Of a stretch of 50,726 nt of DNA, positions 1-7,730 are shown piece by piece (position 1 is the first letter of the stretch; every line of letters starts with the position of its first letter). The DNA is from an uncultured Clostridia bacterium. Lineage in GTDB: Bacteria > Bacillota > Clostridia > Christensenellales > Borkfalkiaceae. The position numbers and the translations under genes were made by a program. Under the pieces are notes generated by a model. The model worked only from the letters and a program-made list of their open reading frames with translations, was not told where the DNA came from and did not search any database. The stretch is taken from contig CATLBN010000012.1 of NCBI GenBank assembly GCA_949878885.1, forward strand, positions 1 to 50,726. Direction: 5' to 3'.

Positions 1-164
1 CCGAAGGCGTGCAATACGTGCAAAGCGGCAGCAAAACGCTGATGTACGCGGTAATAGGCGCGGCGGGGCTGGCGGCGTTGGTATCGGTAATAGCGTTGAT
101 AGCTGCAATGAAAAAGAGCAAGCTACAGGACGGCGACGGCTTTTACGACGATTACAAAGAGTAA
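1..164 (+). CDS. 3' end of a membrane-anchored protein (partial)
   Basis: Only the last 53 codons are in the window (reading from base 3, stop TAA at 162-164). The translation shows a short polar stretch, then a hydrophobic Ala/Val/Leu/Ile-rich segment (about residues 17-36 of the fragment) followed by KKSK and an acidic/aromatic tail ending DDYKE. This is the layout of a C-terminal membrane anchor with a short cytoplasmic tail. The secreted GH32 enzyme at 2598-5597 ends in the same way, so this may be another surface protein of the fructan locus, but the family cannot be named from the fragment. A terminator follows at 236. Confidence 0.7.
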   Translation, partial: EGVQYVQSGSKTLMYAVIGAAGLAALVSVIALIAAMKKSKLQDGDGFYDDYKE

Positions 165-235
165 GCAATAACAGCTCAAAGTAATCCCAAACTAACCCAA
201 AACGCAGCATAAAAGCTCGTTTTACTCATCCCTTG

Positions 236-272
236 TGCGGCGGAGACTCCCAATTCTCCGCCGCATCTTTTT
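236..272 (+). terminator. intrinsic terminator after the partial upstream gene
   Basis: An 11-bp perfect GC-rich stem (TGCGGCGGAGA at 236-246 and its complement at 255-265) with an 8-nt loop is followed by TCTTTTTG. It ends transcription of the gene whose stop codon is at 162-164. Confidence 0.85.
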
Positions 273-295
273 GTATCAAAATAGAAGCTAACAAA

Positions 296-320
296 AAACG
301 GACGAAAAATTCGTCCGTTT
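296..320 (-). terminator. intrinsic terminator of the LacI-family gene
   Basis: An 11-bp perfect stem (AAACGGACGAA, 296-306, with its complement 310-320) and 3-nt loop lie directly beyond the regulator's stop codon. Read on the minus strand it is followed by a T-run (TTTTTTGTT). Confidence 0.8.
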
Positions 321-323
321 GAA

Positions 324-1361
324 TTATAATAAAGATTTATTTGTGGATTCACGTTGAATAAGCGCTGTGGCAATAGTTATAATGCGCGACGGCGCGTCTG
401 GGTTTTCTATTCTGTTAATCAGAGTGCGCACGGTTTCAGTGCCTAAAAACTCTTTATTAACGGAAAAAGAAGTTATAGTAGGCGTAAGCGCAACGGCTTC
501 GGCAACATTATCAAATCCTACCACAAGCGCTTCGGCAGGTATTTTAATATTTAATAATTTAAGCGCAGTGCATAAAGCGCGCGCAACAAAGTCGTTGCAG
601 CAAATAAAACATTGCGGTTTGTATTTCAATTTTAAAAGCTCGGTTTTCAGCGAGTTGGGGTCTCCGTAGTTAAATATTGTATCGTTGCACAAAATATCTT
701 CTGATTTAGAGTGCGTTAAGCCTACGCTCATAAGCGCTTTCAGCATTCCCATATATCTTTCGTAAAAGCTTAGGCAGTGTTTAAAATCTCCAACAAAAGT
801 AAATCTGCTTAATTTGTATTTGCGCTGTATGCTTCGTACGGCGTTATAAACGGCTTGTCCGTCGTTGGCGCTTATAATATCATAGTTTTTGTCGGATTCT
901 ATATTATTTGCGGAAAAATCGTTAAAGCATAGCGGTTTGCCCAAATTTAAAAGATTTTCAATTAACTCTTTTTCAAAACATTCAATGGCGATAATGCCGT
1001 CTGCGTTAAGTTCTTTTACGTAATCGCTTACGCCCTTAAACGGGGTTTTACTGCTGTTATAAGTGTATTGGAAAAGTTCGTAATTTCTATCAAAACACAA
1101 ATTTTCTATGCTTTTAATCAACGGAATAAAATAATTCATATTATTTAGCGGTTTGCCGGAGATTAAAAGAAGACGATATTTTTTGTTTCCGATTTCTATA
1201 CGGTTTAAGTTTAACGATTTATAATTCATTTCCTGCGCTTTTTTAAGCACAAGCTCACGCGTTTTTTCAGGTACATATTGCCCGTTCAGCGCTTTTGCAA
1301 CGGTATTGCGCGATAAATTAAGCTGTTCTGCAATGCTATTAATGGTTACTGCTTTTTTCAT
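324..1361 (-). CDS. LacI/GalR-family transcriptional regulator
   Basis: 345 aa. The N-terminus carries a classic LacI helix-turn-helix (about residues 4-24, with the motif SRNTVAKALNG) and hinge helix, followed by a periplasmic-binding-protein-like sugar-sensing domain (about 60-340, with the late block PTITSFSV typical of the family). The start is supported by AAGGGGAAAT just upstream. It is transcribed away from the fructan genes, so it is the likely local regulator, with a fructo-oligosaccharide or fructose-derived effector; that ligand is inference. The -35 TTGATT and -10 TATAAT at 1381-1409 fit its promoter, and a CAAATGCACAA box lies just upstream of that -35. Those boxes are not palindromic as LacI operators usually are, so this protein may not be what binds them. 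Confidence 0.9.
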   Translation of the reverse strand: MKKAVTINSIAEQLNLSRNTVAKALNGQYVPEKTRELVLKKAQEMNYKSLNLNRIEIGNKKYRLLLISGKPLNNMNYFIPLIKSIENLCFDRNYELFQYTYNSSKTPFKGVSDYVKELNADGIIAIECFEKELIENLLNLGKPLCFNDFSANNIESDKNYDIISANDGQAVYNAVRSIQRKYKLSRFTFVGDFKHCLSFYERYMGMLKALMSVGLTHSKSEDILCNDTIFNYGDPNSLKTELLKLKYKPQCFICCNDFVARALCTALKLLNIKIPAEALVVGFDNVAEAVALTPTITSFSVNKEFLGTETVRTLINRIENPDAPSRIITIATALIQRESTNKSLL

Positions 1362-1380
1362 ATTTCCCCTTGTAATTAAA

Positions 1381-1409
1381 ATTATAAAACATTAAAATTA
1401 TAAAATCAA
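1381..1409 (-). promoter_or_regulatory. predicted promoter of the LacI-family gene
   Basis: On the minus strand TTGATT (1404-1409) and TATAAT (1381-1386) are separated by 17 bp, 20-odd bases upstream of the regulator start. It is back to back with the promoter at 1474, and one CAAATGCACAA box (1415-1425) lies between them. Confidence 0.6.
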
Positions 1410-1414
1410 GTTTT

Positions 1415-1458
1415 CAAATGCACAAAATTTTTTTGTTTTTCATTTTGCAAATGCACAA
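1415..1458 (+). promoter_or_regulatory. pair of 11-bp direct-repeat boxes upstream of the surface fructanase genes
   Basis: CAAATGCACAA occurs at 1415-1425 and again at 1448-1458, a start-to-start distance of 33 bp, each preceded within two bases by TTTT. The proximal copy starts exactly 26 bp before the -35 TTGACA at 1474. The same pair with the same spacing and offset recurs at 5606-5649. The element is directional rather than palindromic, so a tandem-binding activator fits better than a standard LacI dimer; the binding protein is unknown. Confidence 0.65.
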
Positions 1459-1473
1459 TGATTTTTGTTTTAA

Positions 1474-1502
1474 TTGACAACTAATGAATACTATAATAAT
1501 AT
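1474..1502 (+). promoter_or_regulatory. predicted promoter of the surface lipoprotein/GH32 genes
   Basis: TTGACA (1474-1479) and TAATAT (1497-1502) are 17 bp apart. A start near 1509 would give a leader of about 45 nt before the ribosome binding site AAGGG at 1541-1545. Confidence 0.65.
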
Positions 1503-1554
1503 TGAAATAAACAAACATATTTTGTTATATAATTTCATTTAAGGGAAAATGATT

Positions 1555-2592
1555 ATGAAACGACTTTTAAAAGTTATTGCGGCAATAGTTTTGGCGGCTT
1601 GTTCCGCAGTTGCGTTTGCTGCCTGCGAAGAACCCGCAGCGCACGTACATAATTTTACGGGCGAATACGTATCTGCAGAAGGCGGGCACGCAAAAACTTG
1701 CGCGACCGATGGCTGCACGGCGGTAGACCAAAATATAGAAGAACACGAATGGGCTGCGGATGCAGATAAACCTGCAATAGAGGCAACGTGCCATTCCGAC
1801 GGAACAAATTATTATAAATGTACGGTTTGCGGAGAGGAGAAGACGGAAGCGCAGACAAACCGCCCTGCGCACAGCTTTACGGGCGGGTATGTAGCTGCAG
1901 AAGGCGGGCACGCAAAAACCTGCGCGGCAGAAGGCTGCACGGCGGTAGACGAAATTCAGCCGCACGAATGGGACGAAGGCGTTATTACCTCTAAGCCTAC
2001 GCTGTTTTATGCAGGTTTAAAAACTTTTACTTGCAATGACTGCGGTACAAACAAAACGGAAGAAATTTCCGCTAAAAATTCCACAACATATAAAGAGGAT
2101 TTCAATTTAGCGCAAGATGCAAACGGCAATCAGGTAGGCGATTGGCAGTACGGAACCGTAGATTATAAATTTCAATCTCCCGAAGATTTTGATTTTACGC
2201 AGTTTTCTGCGTTTACAAACGGTAACGACGGTTGGGAGGACGGCGGCTGCGAAATTAAAGATGAATTTATAAACGTGCACGGCAAATGGGTTGCGGTTGC
2301 GTTTACGTTCAGCGAAGACGTTACGGCGAATATAGATTTTTCGTTTATAAGCAATCAAGCCGACAGCGCCGAAAATCTGCCTAAGTTCAACTGCAGAATA
2401 GGCGTTAAAGACGAAAACGGAATTGTTAAAGAAAATCCTCATTTTATAGGTGGCGATAACGGCATATCCGACTGTTCTTATAAAGGCGATAAAACGTTTA
2501 AAAAAGGCGACACCGTTTACTTTATGATTGAACACAAGGGCGGCTGGGAAAGCGGAAGCTTGAATATAACAATAACCAAAATTGCGGAATAA
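1555..2592 (+). CDS. surface lipoprotein with Cys/His zinc-ribbon-like repeats
   Basis: 345 aa from the ATG at 1555. This start is preferred over 1549 because AAGGG (1541-1545) lies 9 nt upstream of 1555 but only 3 nt upstream of 1549. The N-terminus is a lipoprotein signal with two possible lipoboxes (VLAAC and AFAAC). Two near-identical repeats follow, each with EGGHAKTC, a second Cys and a HEW motif. Between and after them are CxxC pairs (KCTVCGEE, TCNDCGTN) of the kind common in Clostridia cell-surface proteins. From about residue 185 on there is a beta-rich domain without a recognisable name, plausibly carbohydrate-binding. It is the first gene of a two-gene unit, 5 nt ahead of the secreted GH32, so a role in fructan capture at the cell surface is inferred. 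No catalytic motif is visible. Confidence 0.7.
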   Translation: MKRLLKVIAAIVLAACSAVAFAACEEPAAHVHNFTGEYVSAEGGHAKTCATDGCTAVDQNIEEHEWAADADKPAIEATCHSDGTNYYKCTVCGEEKTEAQTNRPAHSFTGGYVAAEGGHAKTCAAEGCTAVDEIQPHEWDEGVITSKPTLFYAGLKTFTCNDCGTNKTEEISAKNSTTYKEDFNLAQDANGNQVGDWQYGTVDYKFQSPEDFDFTQFSAFTNGNDGWEDGGCEIKDEFINVHGKWVAVAFTFSEDVTANIDFSFISNQADSAENLPKFNCRIGVKDENGIVKENPHFIGGDNGISDCSYKGDKTFKKGDTVYFMIEHKGGWESGSLNITITKIAE

Positions 2593-2597
2593 AAGAT

Positions 2598-5597
2598 ATG
2601 AAAGTTAAAAATATAAAAACAAAACTAATTATCGGGTTAAGCGTGGTTTTTTCAGCCGCGCTTATATCGGTTGGCTGTATAAATTTTAACCAAACGCTTG
2701 CTTATGCCGACGGCGTTTCAGATTATAATCAAAGTTATCGCAACCAACTTGCGTATTCGGCGAAAAACGGCTGGAATAACGACCCCAACGGACTTTTGTA
2801 TGCCGACGGCGTTTATCATATGTACTATCAGTATAATTGGGACAAAAACACCGGTTCAACCGCAAACGGTTGGGGGCATATGAGCTGGGGACACGCTACA
2901 AGCACGGATTTGGTGCATTGGAAAGAACAGCCCGTTGCGCTTCCCGAAGGAGTTGAGGGCGACGACGGGAAAATTTACGGAATGATGTTTTCAGGCAGCG
3001 CCGTTTATGATGAAAACAACACAAGCGGTTTGTTTGAAACCGATTCCGCAGACAGAAAAGTAAAAAAAGGTCAAGGGATTGTTGCCGTGCTTACTCAGCC
3101 CGACGATGCGGCGGGCGGACAGCGTCAGATTTTAGCTTACAGCAAAGACGAAGGCCGCTCATTCAGCGTTTACGGCGAAATTTTAGGGGCAAAAGACGAC
3201 GGCGGCATAGGCGACGGAGAATTCCGCGACCCGAAAGTTTTTTGGAGCGATACCCATAATAAATGGCTTATGGCGGTAGGCGGCGGTTCGGTAAGAATGT
3301 ATGCTTCAGACAATCTTAAAACCTGGTCTTATCTCGGTGAGACGGGTTTGTGGGGAGAATGTCCCGATATTTCGCATTTTAACGTAAACGGAAAAGACAA
3401 GTACGTTTTAATTATTTCTCCCGAAGATAAAGCAAAAAGCCACGAATATAACGGTACAAACCGCAAAGATACTTATTATCCCGCCGAATACTACGTTACG
3501 GGCGATTTGAACGATGACGGGCTTTTTGTTTCGGATGGCTCGGTTACGAGATTGAGCGAAGGAATAGACAGCTATGCTTTCCAGTCGTTCAACAACTCGC
3601 CGGACGGCAAGGTGTACGGCGTAAGCTGGTCGGCAAGCTGGAAAACAACGGGGGAGTACGAAGCTTTCAGAAAAGCATATAACGGCGGAATGACCGCCGT
3701 ATGCGAATTGGAGCTTGCCGAAGTTAACGGCGAATATGTTTTAAAAAGATACCCCGTATCTTCGTATAAAACTCTGCGCAAAGATAAAATAAAACAGTTC
3801 GTCGGAGCGCTTTCCGCCGGAGCAAACGCTTTTGAAGGCGCACAAGCGCGCGAAGCGGATATAGAAGTCGAGCTTGATTTCGGCGGAAGTTCGGCAACTT
3901 ACGCCGAGCTGTGTTTAAGGGTTTCCGCAGCCGAAAAAATAACGTTAAAGTACGATACAGAGGCGGAAACGCTTACGTTGGACCGTTCCGAAAGTTCACT
4001 ATTGGCATCGCAAACTTCGCTATATAAGGCACTCTACAGCAAAAAGGTGCCGTTGAACGACGGCAAACTAAGTTTAAGGATACTGCTTGACCGCGCGTTT
4101 ATAAGCGTTTTTGCCGACGGCGGCAGCGCAAGTTGGTTTTCTGCGGTTTTCCCTTCTGCAATTTCTAATAAAATGAGCCTTACTTCCGACGGAAATATTA
4201 ATGTTGATGCCGTAATATATGCCGTTAACGGCATTTTCGGCGACGTTGCTCCCGTTGACGAACTTATAATTTCGGCAACTAAAATAGATACGACAGTCGG
4301 AACAACCGAAATGATTGCAGTATCGTCTTTTGCCGAAAGTTTTAAAACGGAAGAAGTAACCTGTACGGCGGAAGAAGGCGGCGAAAACGTACAAATGCAA
4401 AATGACGGCGGACTCATTGCCGTTAAAGCAAAGTCTGCAGGATATACTAAATTAAAAATAAGCTATCGCGGCGCCGTGCGTTATGTAGATATTTATATTT
4501 ATGAAAACGGTTTTATAAGCAACGTTAATTTCCAAAACCGTTTGGGCGGATTTTCGTTTGTAAACGAAAACGGTCTGCGCCTTGAAACGGGCGTCAGCGA
4601 CGCGTTTTTATTCGGAGATAAATCCGGTAAAGATATTGATTATAAGGCCGAATTCACGCCCGTTAAAGAACAATCGCAGGCAGGCGGTTTGGTTTTCGGA
4701 ATAAGCGATAACTTAACGAATTATTGGGTTGCTACGGCAGATTTAAAGGATAAAACGGTTAAACTTTGGAAGTCCGGCATAGGCGATTTAAAGGTAGTGC
4801 AATTTGCGTTTGATAACGGCGCGGCTTTCAAACTTTACGTTTCGGTAACGGACAGCGTTGTAAAAATTTTTGCAAACGAACAGCTTGCGCTTGTATATAA
4901 AATAGACGGTTACTCAGGCGGAAAGATAGGGCTAAACGCGTTTAATTCGTCTATGAATATCAATAACGTAGTTTTTAAAAATTTCGATTTTATTGAAGGA
5001 AGCGGCGACGGCGGATTCGATTTCGGCGATAATCAAGTTTTAAAAGTTATAAACGTAACCGACGGCAGTTACAAGCTTGATTCCGACGAATATACTTTTG
5101 AAAACGGCGTTTTGAAACTTAGCGAAAGTTACTTAAAAACGCTTGAAGCCGACGGAGAATACGTAATAAGAGTGGTAACTGCGTTAACCGATTATAATTT
5201 GACTGTAAAAACCGATTTTGAATGTGCGCAATTTACTGCGGTAAAAGAAGAATACGGCAGAGGCGACGAACTAAGCTTTAACGTTGCCGACGGTGTTGTT
5301 TTAAACAAACTGGAAATAAACGGCAAAAAAGTCGGATTCAGGCGCGAAGGAAACGTAATTTTTGTATCTGCCGAAGATACGGCAAATTTATTGAGCGGCG
5401 AACTTACCGTAAAAGCTTATACTTCACAGGGCAGACCTACTTTAAAAATAAACTTTTCGGGACCCGAAGATTATCAGGAAGAAGAAGTTGCTTTAATAAG
5501 CCACGTATTCTTTTACGTGGATATAGCAATTTTCGGTTGCGCAATATTGGGTTATGCAGCGTTTGCAGTTGTTAAAAAATTTAAAATTAAAAAATAG
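2598..5597 (+). CDS. membrane-anchored extracellular GH32 fructanase (levanase/inulinase type)
   Basis: 999 aa. A signal peptide (about 1-38) precedes a GH32 five-bladed propeller with all three signature motifs: WNNDPNG with the nucleophile Asp62, FRDP at 209-212, and GECPDI with the acid/base Glu254. A GH32 C-terminal beta-sandwich follows, then an Ig-like region (about 570-640). Next is a concanavalin-like module (about 640-800) resembling the CBM66 levan-binding domain of Bacillus SacC; that identity is inference. A further beta domain and a C-terminal transmembrane helix (about 970-993) ending KKFKIKK complete the protein, so it is held on the membrane rather than by sortase. There is no strong ribosome binding site, and translation is probably coupled to the gene 5 nt upstream. 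It would cut levan, inulin or fructo-oligosaccharides outside the cell; which linkage is not decidable here. Confidence 0.9.
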   Translation: MKVKNIKTKLIIGLSVVFSAALISVGCINFNQTLAYADGVSDYNQSYRNQLAYSAKNGWNNDPNGLLYADGVYHMYYQYNWDKNTGSTANGWGHMSWGHATSTDLVHWKEQPVALPEGVEGDDGKIYGMMFSGSAVYDENNTSGLFETDSADRKVKKGQGIVAVLTQPDDAAGGQRQILAYSKDEGRSFSVYGEILGAKDDGGIGDGEFRDPKVFWSDTHNKWLMAVGGGSVRMYASDNLKTWSYLGETGLWGECPDISHFNVNGKDKYVLIISPEDKAKSHEYNGTNRKDTYYPAEYYVTGDLNDDGLFVSDGSVTRLSEGIDSYAFQSFNNSPDGKVYGVSWSASWKTTGEYEAFRKAYNGGMTAVCELELAEVNGEYVLKRYPVSSYKTLRKDKIKQFVGALSAGANAFEGAQAREADIEVELDFGGSSATYAELCLRVSAAEKITLKYDTEAETLTLDRSESSLLASQTSLYKALYSKKVPLNDGKLSLRILLDRAFISVFADGGSASWFSAVFPSAISNKMSLTSDGNINVDAVIYAVNGIFGDVAPVDELIISATKIDTTVGTTEMIAVSSFAESFKTEEVTCTAEEGGENVQMQNDGGLIAVKAKSAGYTKLKISYRGAVRYVDIYIYENGFISNVNFQNRLGGFSFVNENGLRLETGVSDAFLFGDKSGKDIDYKAEFTPVKEQSQAGGLVFGISDNLTNYWVATADLKDKTVKLWKSGIGDLKVVQFAFDNGAAFKLYVSVTDSVVKIFANEQLALVYKIDGYSGGKIGLNAFNSSMNINNVVFKNFDFIEGSGDGGFDFGDNQVLKVINVTDGSYKLDSDEYTFENGVLKLSESYLKTLEADGEYVIRVVTALTDYNLTVKTDFECAQFTAVKEEYGRGDELSFNVADGVVLNKLEINGKKVGFRREGNVIFVSAEDTANLLSGELTVKAYTSQGRPTLKINFSGPEDYQEEEVALISHVFFYVDIAIFGCAILGYAAFAVVKKFKIKK

Positions 5598-5605
5598 TAT
5601 TTTAG

Positions 5606-5649
5606 CAAATGCATAAAAATTCGGCTACTGAATTTTGACAAATGCACAA
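5606..5649 (+). promoter_or_regulatory. second pair of the 11-bp direct-repeat boxes, upstream of the transport operon
   Basis: CAAATGCATAA (5606-5616) and CAAATGCACAA (5639-5649) are again 33 bp apart. The proximal copy again starts 26 bp before a -35 (TTGACA at 5665). Identical geometry at two promoters of the same pathway argues for one shared regulator. Confidence 0.65.
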
Positions 5650-5664
5650 TTAAATTGACGTATC

Positions 5665-5693
5665 TTGACACTATATTTAATATATCATATCAT
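5665..5693 (+). promoter_or_regulatory. predicted promoter of the fructan transport/catabolism operon
   Basis: TTGACA (5665-5670) and TATCAT (5688-5693) with 17 bp between. An overlapping alternative is TTGACG (5655-5660) with TAATAT (5678-5683), also 17 bp; the first choice keeps the same box-to-promoter distance as at 1474. The leader to the start codon at 5752 is about 50 nt. Confidence 0.65.
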
Positions 5694-5751
5694 TTGAGAG
5701 AAGCTAACAAAGTTTGTAAATAATTTGCGTTCTCTGCATTAGGGAGGAAAA

Positions 5752-6813
5752 ATGGAAAATTGTTGCGGCGAAGCGGTAATTTCCGCTAATATCGGTACCG
5801 CGCAGCCGAGTGATAACGAAAAACTTATAGAACAAGCCTATGAAGCCTTGGCAGGCGGCGGCTCGGAAAACGGCGGTAAAGTATCGGCAAACAACGGCAA
5901 ACCTTCGAAATGGGAAAAATGGAAGGATAATTTTAAGCGCAGAGGCTGGATATTGCTTTTTATACTTCCGGCGCTTGTTTACGTGTTGATATTTTGCTAC
6001 GCTCCTATGTACGGCATACTTATTGCGTTTCAGAATTATCATCAGGGCGACAGCATTATAAGCGGAGATACCGTTTGGGTGGGTTGGGATAATTTTAATT
6101 TATTTTTTTCCGACCCCAATTTCTGGAACTATTTTTCAAATACGTTTCTGCTATGTTTATTGGGCTTTTTAGTGGGCTTTCCGCTGCCTATAATAGTTGC
6201 GCTTTTGCTAAATTCGGTACGCGCAAAAAAAGTTAAAAAGGGCTTGCAGATTTTATATTATGCGCCTCACTTTATATCGTTGGTGGTTATGGTGGGTATG
6301 CTTAAAATGATTTTCGGCAGCGACGGACTTTTGGATAAAATTGCAGGCGGCAACGGTTTGGAACTGTTTTTAAAGCCAGAAGCGTTCAGACCGCTTTTCA
6401 TATTTTCAGGCAACTGGCAGGATTTCGGCTGGTCGGCAATTATATATCTTGCCGCGCTTTCAGGCGTAGACCCTGCCTTGCACGAGGCGGCAAAAGTAGA
6501 CGGCGCTTCGCGTTTCAGAAGAATTTTCAGTGTGGATTTGCCTGCTATTGCGCCTACGATAGTTATGCTTATGATTCTTTCTATAGGCAATTTAATGAGC
6601 TGCGGATACGAAAAAGTAATTCTTATGCAAACCGACGGCAACAGAGTAACAAGCGAAATTATTTCAACTTTTGTTTATAACTTCGGTCTTGGAGCCGACG
6701 GCAAGCCGGGGCTTGGAACGGCGGCGGGACTTTTTAACTCGGTTATAAACGTTGCGCTTTTGATTATTGCAAACTTTACGTCGAAAAAATTGGCAAATCA
6801 AAGTATGTGGTGA
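5752..6813 (+). CDS. ABC sugar transporter permease, LplB/MalF type
   Basis: 353 aa, with a strong AGGGAGG ribosome binding site. About six membrane helices start at residue 66, and the EAA loop that contacts the ATPase (HEAAKVDGASRFRRI) lies near residues 243-261. It belongs to the LplB-like group of binding-protein-dependent permeases that import complex oligosaccharides. Together with the next gene it forms the membrane channel; the lipoprotein at 7731 delivers substrate and the ATPase at 15510 probably powers it. The roughly 60-residue N-terminal cytoplasmic extension, starting with a Cys-Cys pair and Gly-rich, is longer than usual for the family. Confidence 0.9.
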   Translation: MENCCGEAVISANIGTAQPSDNEKLIEQAYEALAGGGSENGGKVSANNGKPSKWEKWKDNFKRRGWILLFILPALVYVLIFCYAPMYGILIAFQNYHQGDSIISGDTVWVGWDNFNLFFSDPNFWNYFSNTFLLCLLGFLVGFPLPIIVALLLNSVRAKKVKKGLQILYYAPHFISLVVMVGMLKMIFGSDGLLDKIAGGNGLELFLKPEAFRPLFIFSGNWQDFGWSAIIYLAALSGVDPALHEAAKVDGASRFRRIFSVDLPAIAPTIVMLMILSIGNLMSCGYEKVILMQTDGNRVTSEIISTFVYNFGLGADGKPGLGTAAGLFNSVINVALLIIANFTSKKLANQSMW

Positions 6814-6817
6814 AGTT

Positions 6818-7720
6818 ATGGACGCTAAAGAGTTAAAAACTTTAAAAAAGAAAAATAAAATCAAAGACAGCAAAACAGACTACGTGTATTATGCGATTTG
6901 CGCGTTTATTCTGTTTTTGCTTGCCGTTATAATTATTTATCCGCTTTACTACATTGTAATAGCTTCTGTATCCGACCCAAGCGCGGTTGTAAACGGCGAA
7001 GTTTGGCTTTATCCCATTAAAATGACTTTTTCGGGATATGCTAACCTTTTCGACCGTCCGGACGTATGGCGCGGATACTTCAATACGCTGCTATATACCG
7101 TAGTGGGCACCGTTTTCAATATAGTGCTTACTATACCGGCAGGTTGGGCGCTTTCACGCGATTATCTTCCGTTCAGAAAAATCATTATACCGCTGCTTAT
7201 AATAACTATGTTTTTCGGCGGCGGATTGGTGCCGTATATTGCTGTTTGCACGGCGCTTGGACTGTACGAAAATCCGCTTATTTTGATAATAGGCGGGGGT
7301 GTAAGCGTTTATAACGTATTTATGTGCAAGTCGTTTTTCCAAACCAACGTTCCAAAAGAAGTTTTGGAGGCGGCGCAAATTGACGGCGCAGGCGAAATAA
7401 GAACGTTTTTCGATATAGTGCTTCCGCTGGCAAAATCTATAATAAGCGTAATGATTTTGTTTTACGCGGTAGGGCATTGGAACAACTATATAGACGCGCT
7501 TATATTCCAAGTGGATACCGAAGCGTGGCCGCTGCAAACGGTTTTAAAAGCGCTTTTGGAAACCACCGCAGGCGAAGGCGAAGTTGCCGCGGAACAGTTT
7601 CTTATTTCAAAACAAGTTCAATTTACTTCCATAATAATAGCCACGGTGCCTATTTTAGTGCTTTATCCTATGATAGAAAAGCATTTCGGTCAGGGCGTTT
7701 TGGTTGGGTCGTTTAAGTAA
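6818..7720 (+). CDS. ABC sugar transporter permease, LplC/MalG type
   Basis: 300 aa from the ATG at 6818, which is 4 nt after the upstream stop with GGTGAAG as ribosome binding site. An in-frame ATG at 6767 would overlap the previous gene by 47 bp and is less likely. Six membrane helices are visible, and the EAA motif (EVLEAAQIDGAGEIR) is near residue 181. It is the partner of the permease before it, in the CUT1-type arrangement for di- and oligosaccharides. Confidence 0.9.
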   Translation: MDAKELKTLKKKNKIKDSKTDYVYYAICAFILFLLAVIIIYPLYYIVIASVSDPSAVVNGEVWLYPIKMTFSGYANLFDRPDVWRGYFNTLLYTVVGTVFNIVLTIPAGWALSRDYLPFRKIIIPLLIITMFFGGGLVPYIAVCTALGLYENPLILIIGGGVSVYNVFMCKSFFQTNVPKEVLEAAQIDGAGEIRTFFDIVLPLAKSIISVMILFYAVGHWNNYIDALIFQVDTEAWPLQTVLKALLETTAGEGEVAAEQFLISKQVQFTSIIIATVPILVLYPMIEKHFGQGVLVGSFK

Positions 7721-7730
7721 AGAGGTATGT

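Noticed and set aside
1415-1458. Boxes read as CcpA cre sites or LacI palindromic operators
   Set aside because: They do not match the cre consensus TGWAANCGNTNWCA and show no two-fold symmetry beyond flanking A/T runs.
1567-1965. Cys/Arg-rich minus-strand frames opposite the lipoprotein and other genes
   Set aside because: They are shadows of the real genes: no ribosome binding sites, no family features, and better evidence on the coding strand.
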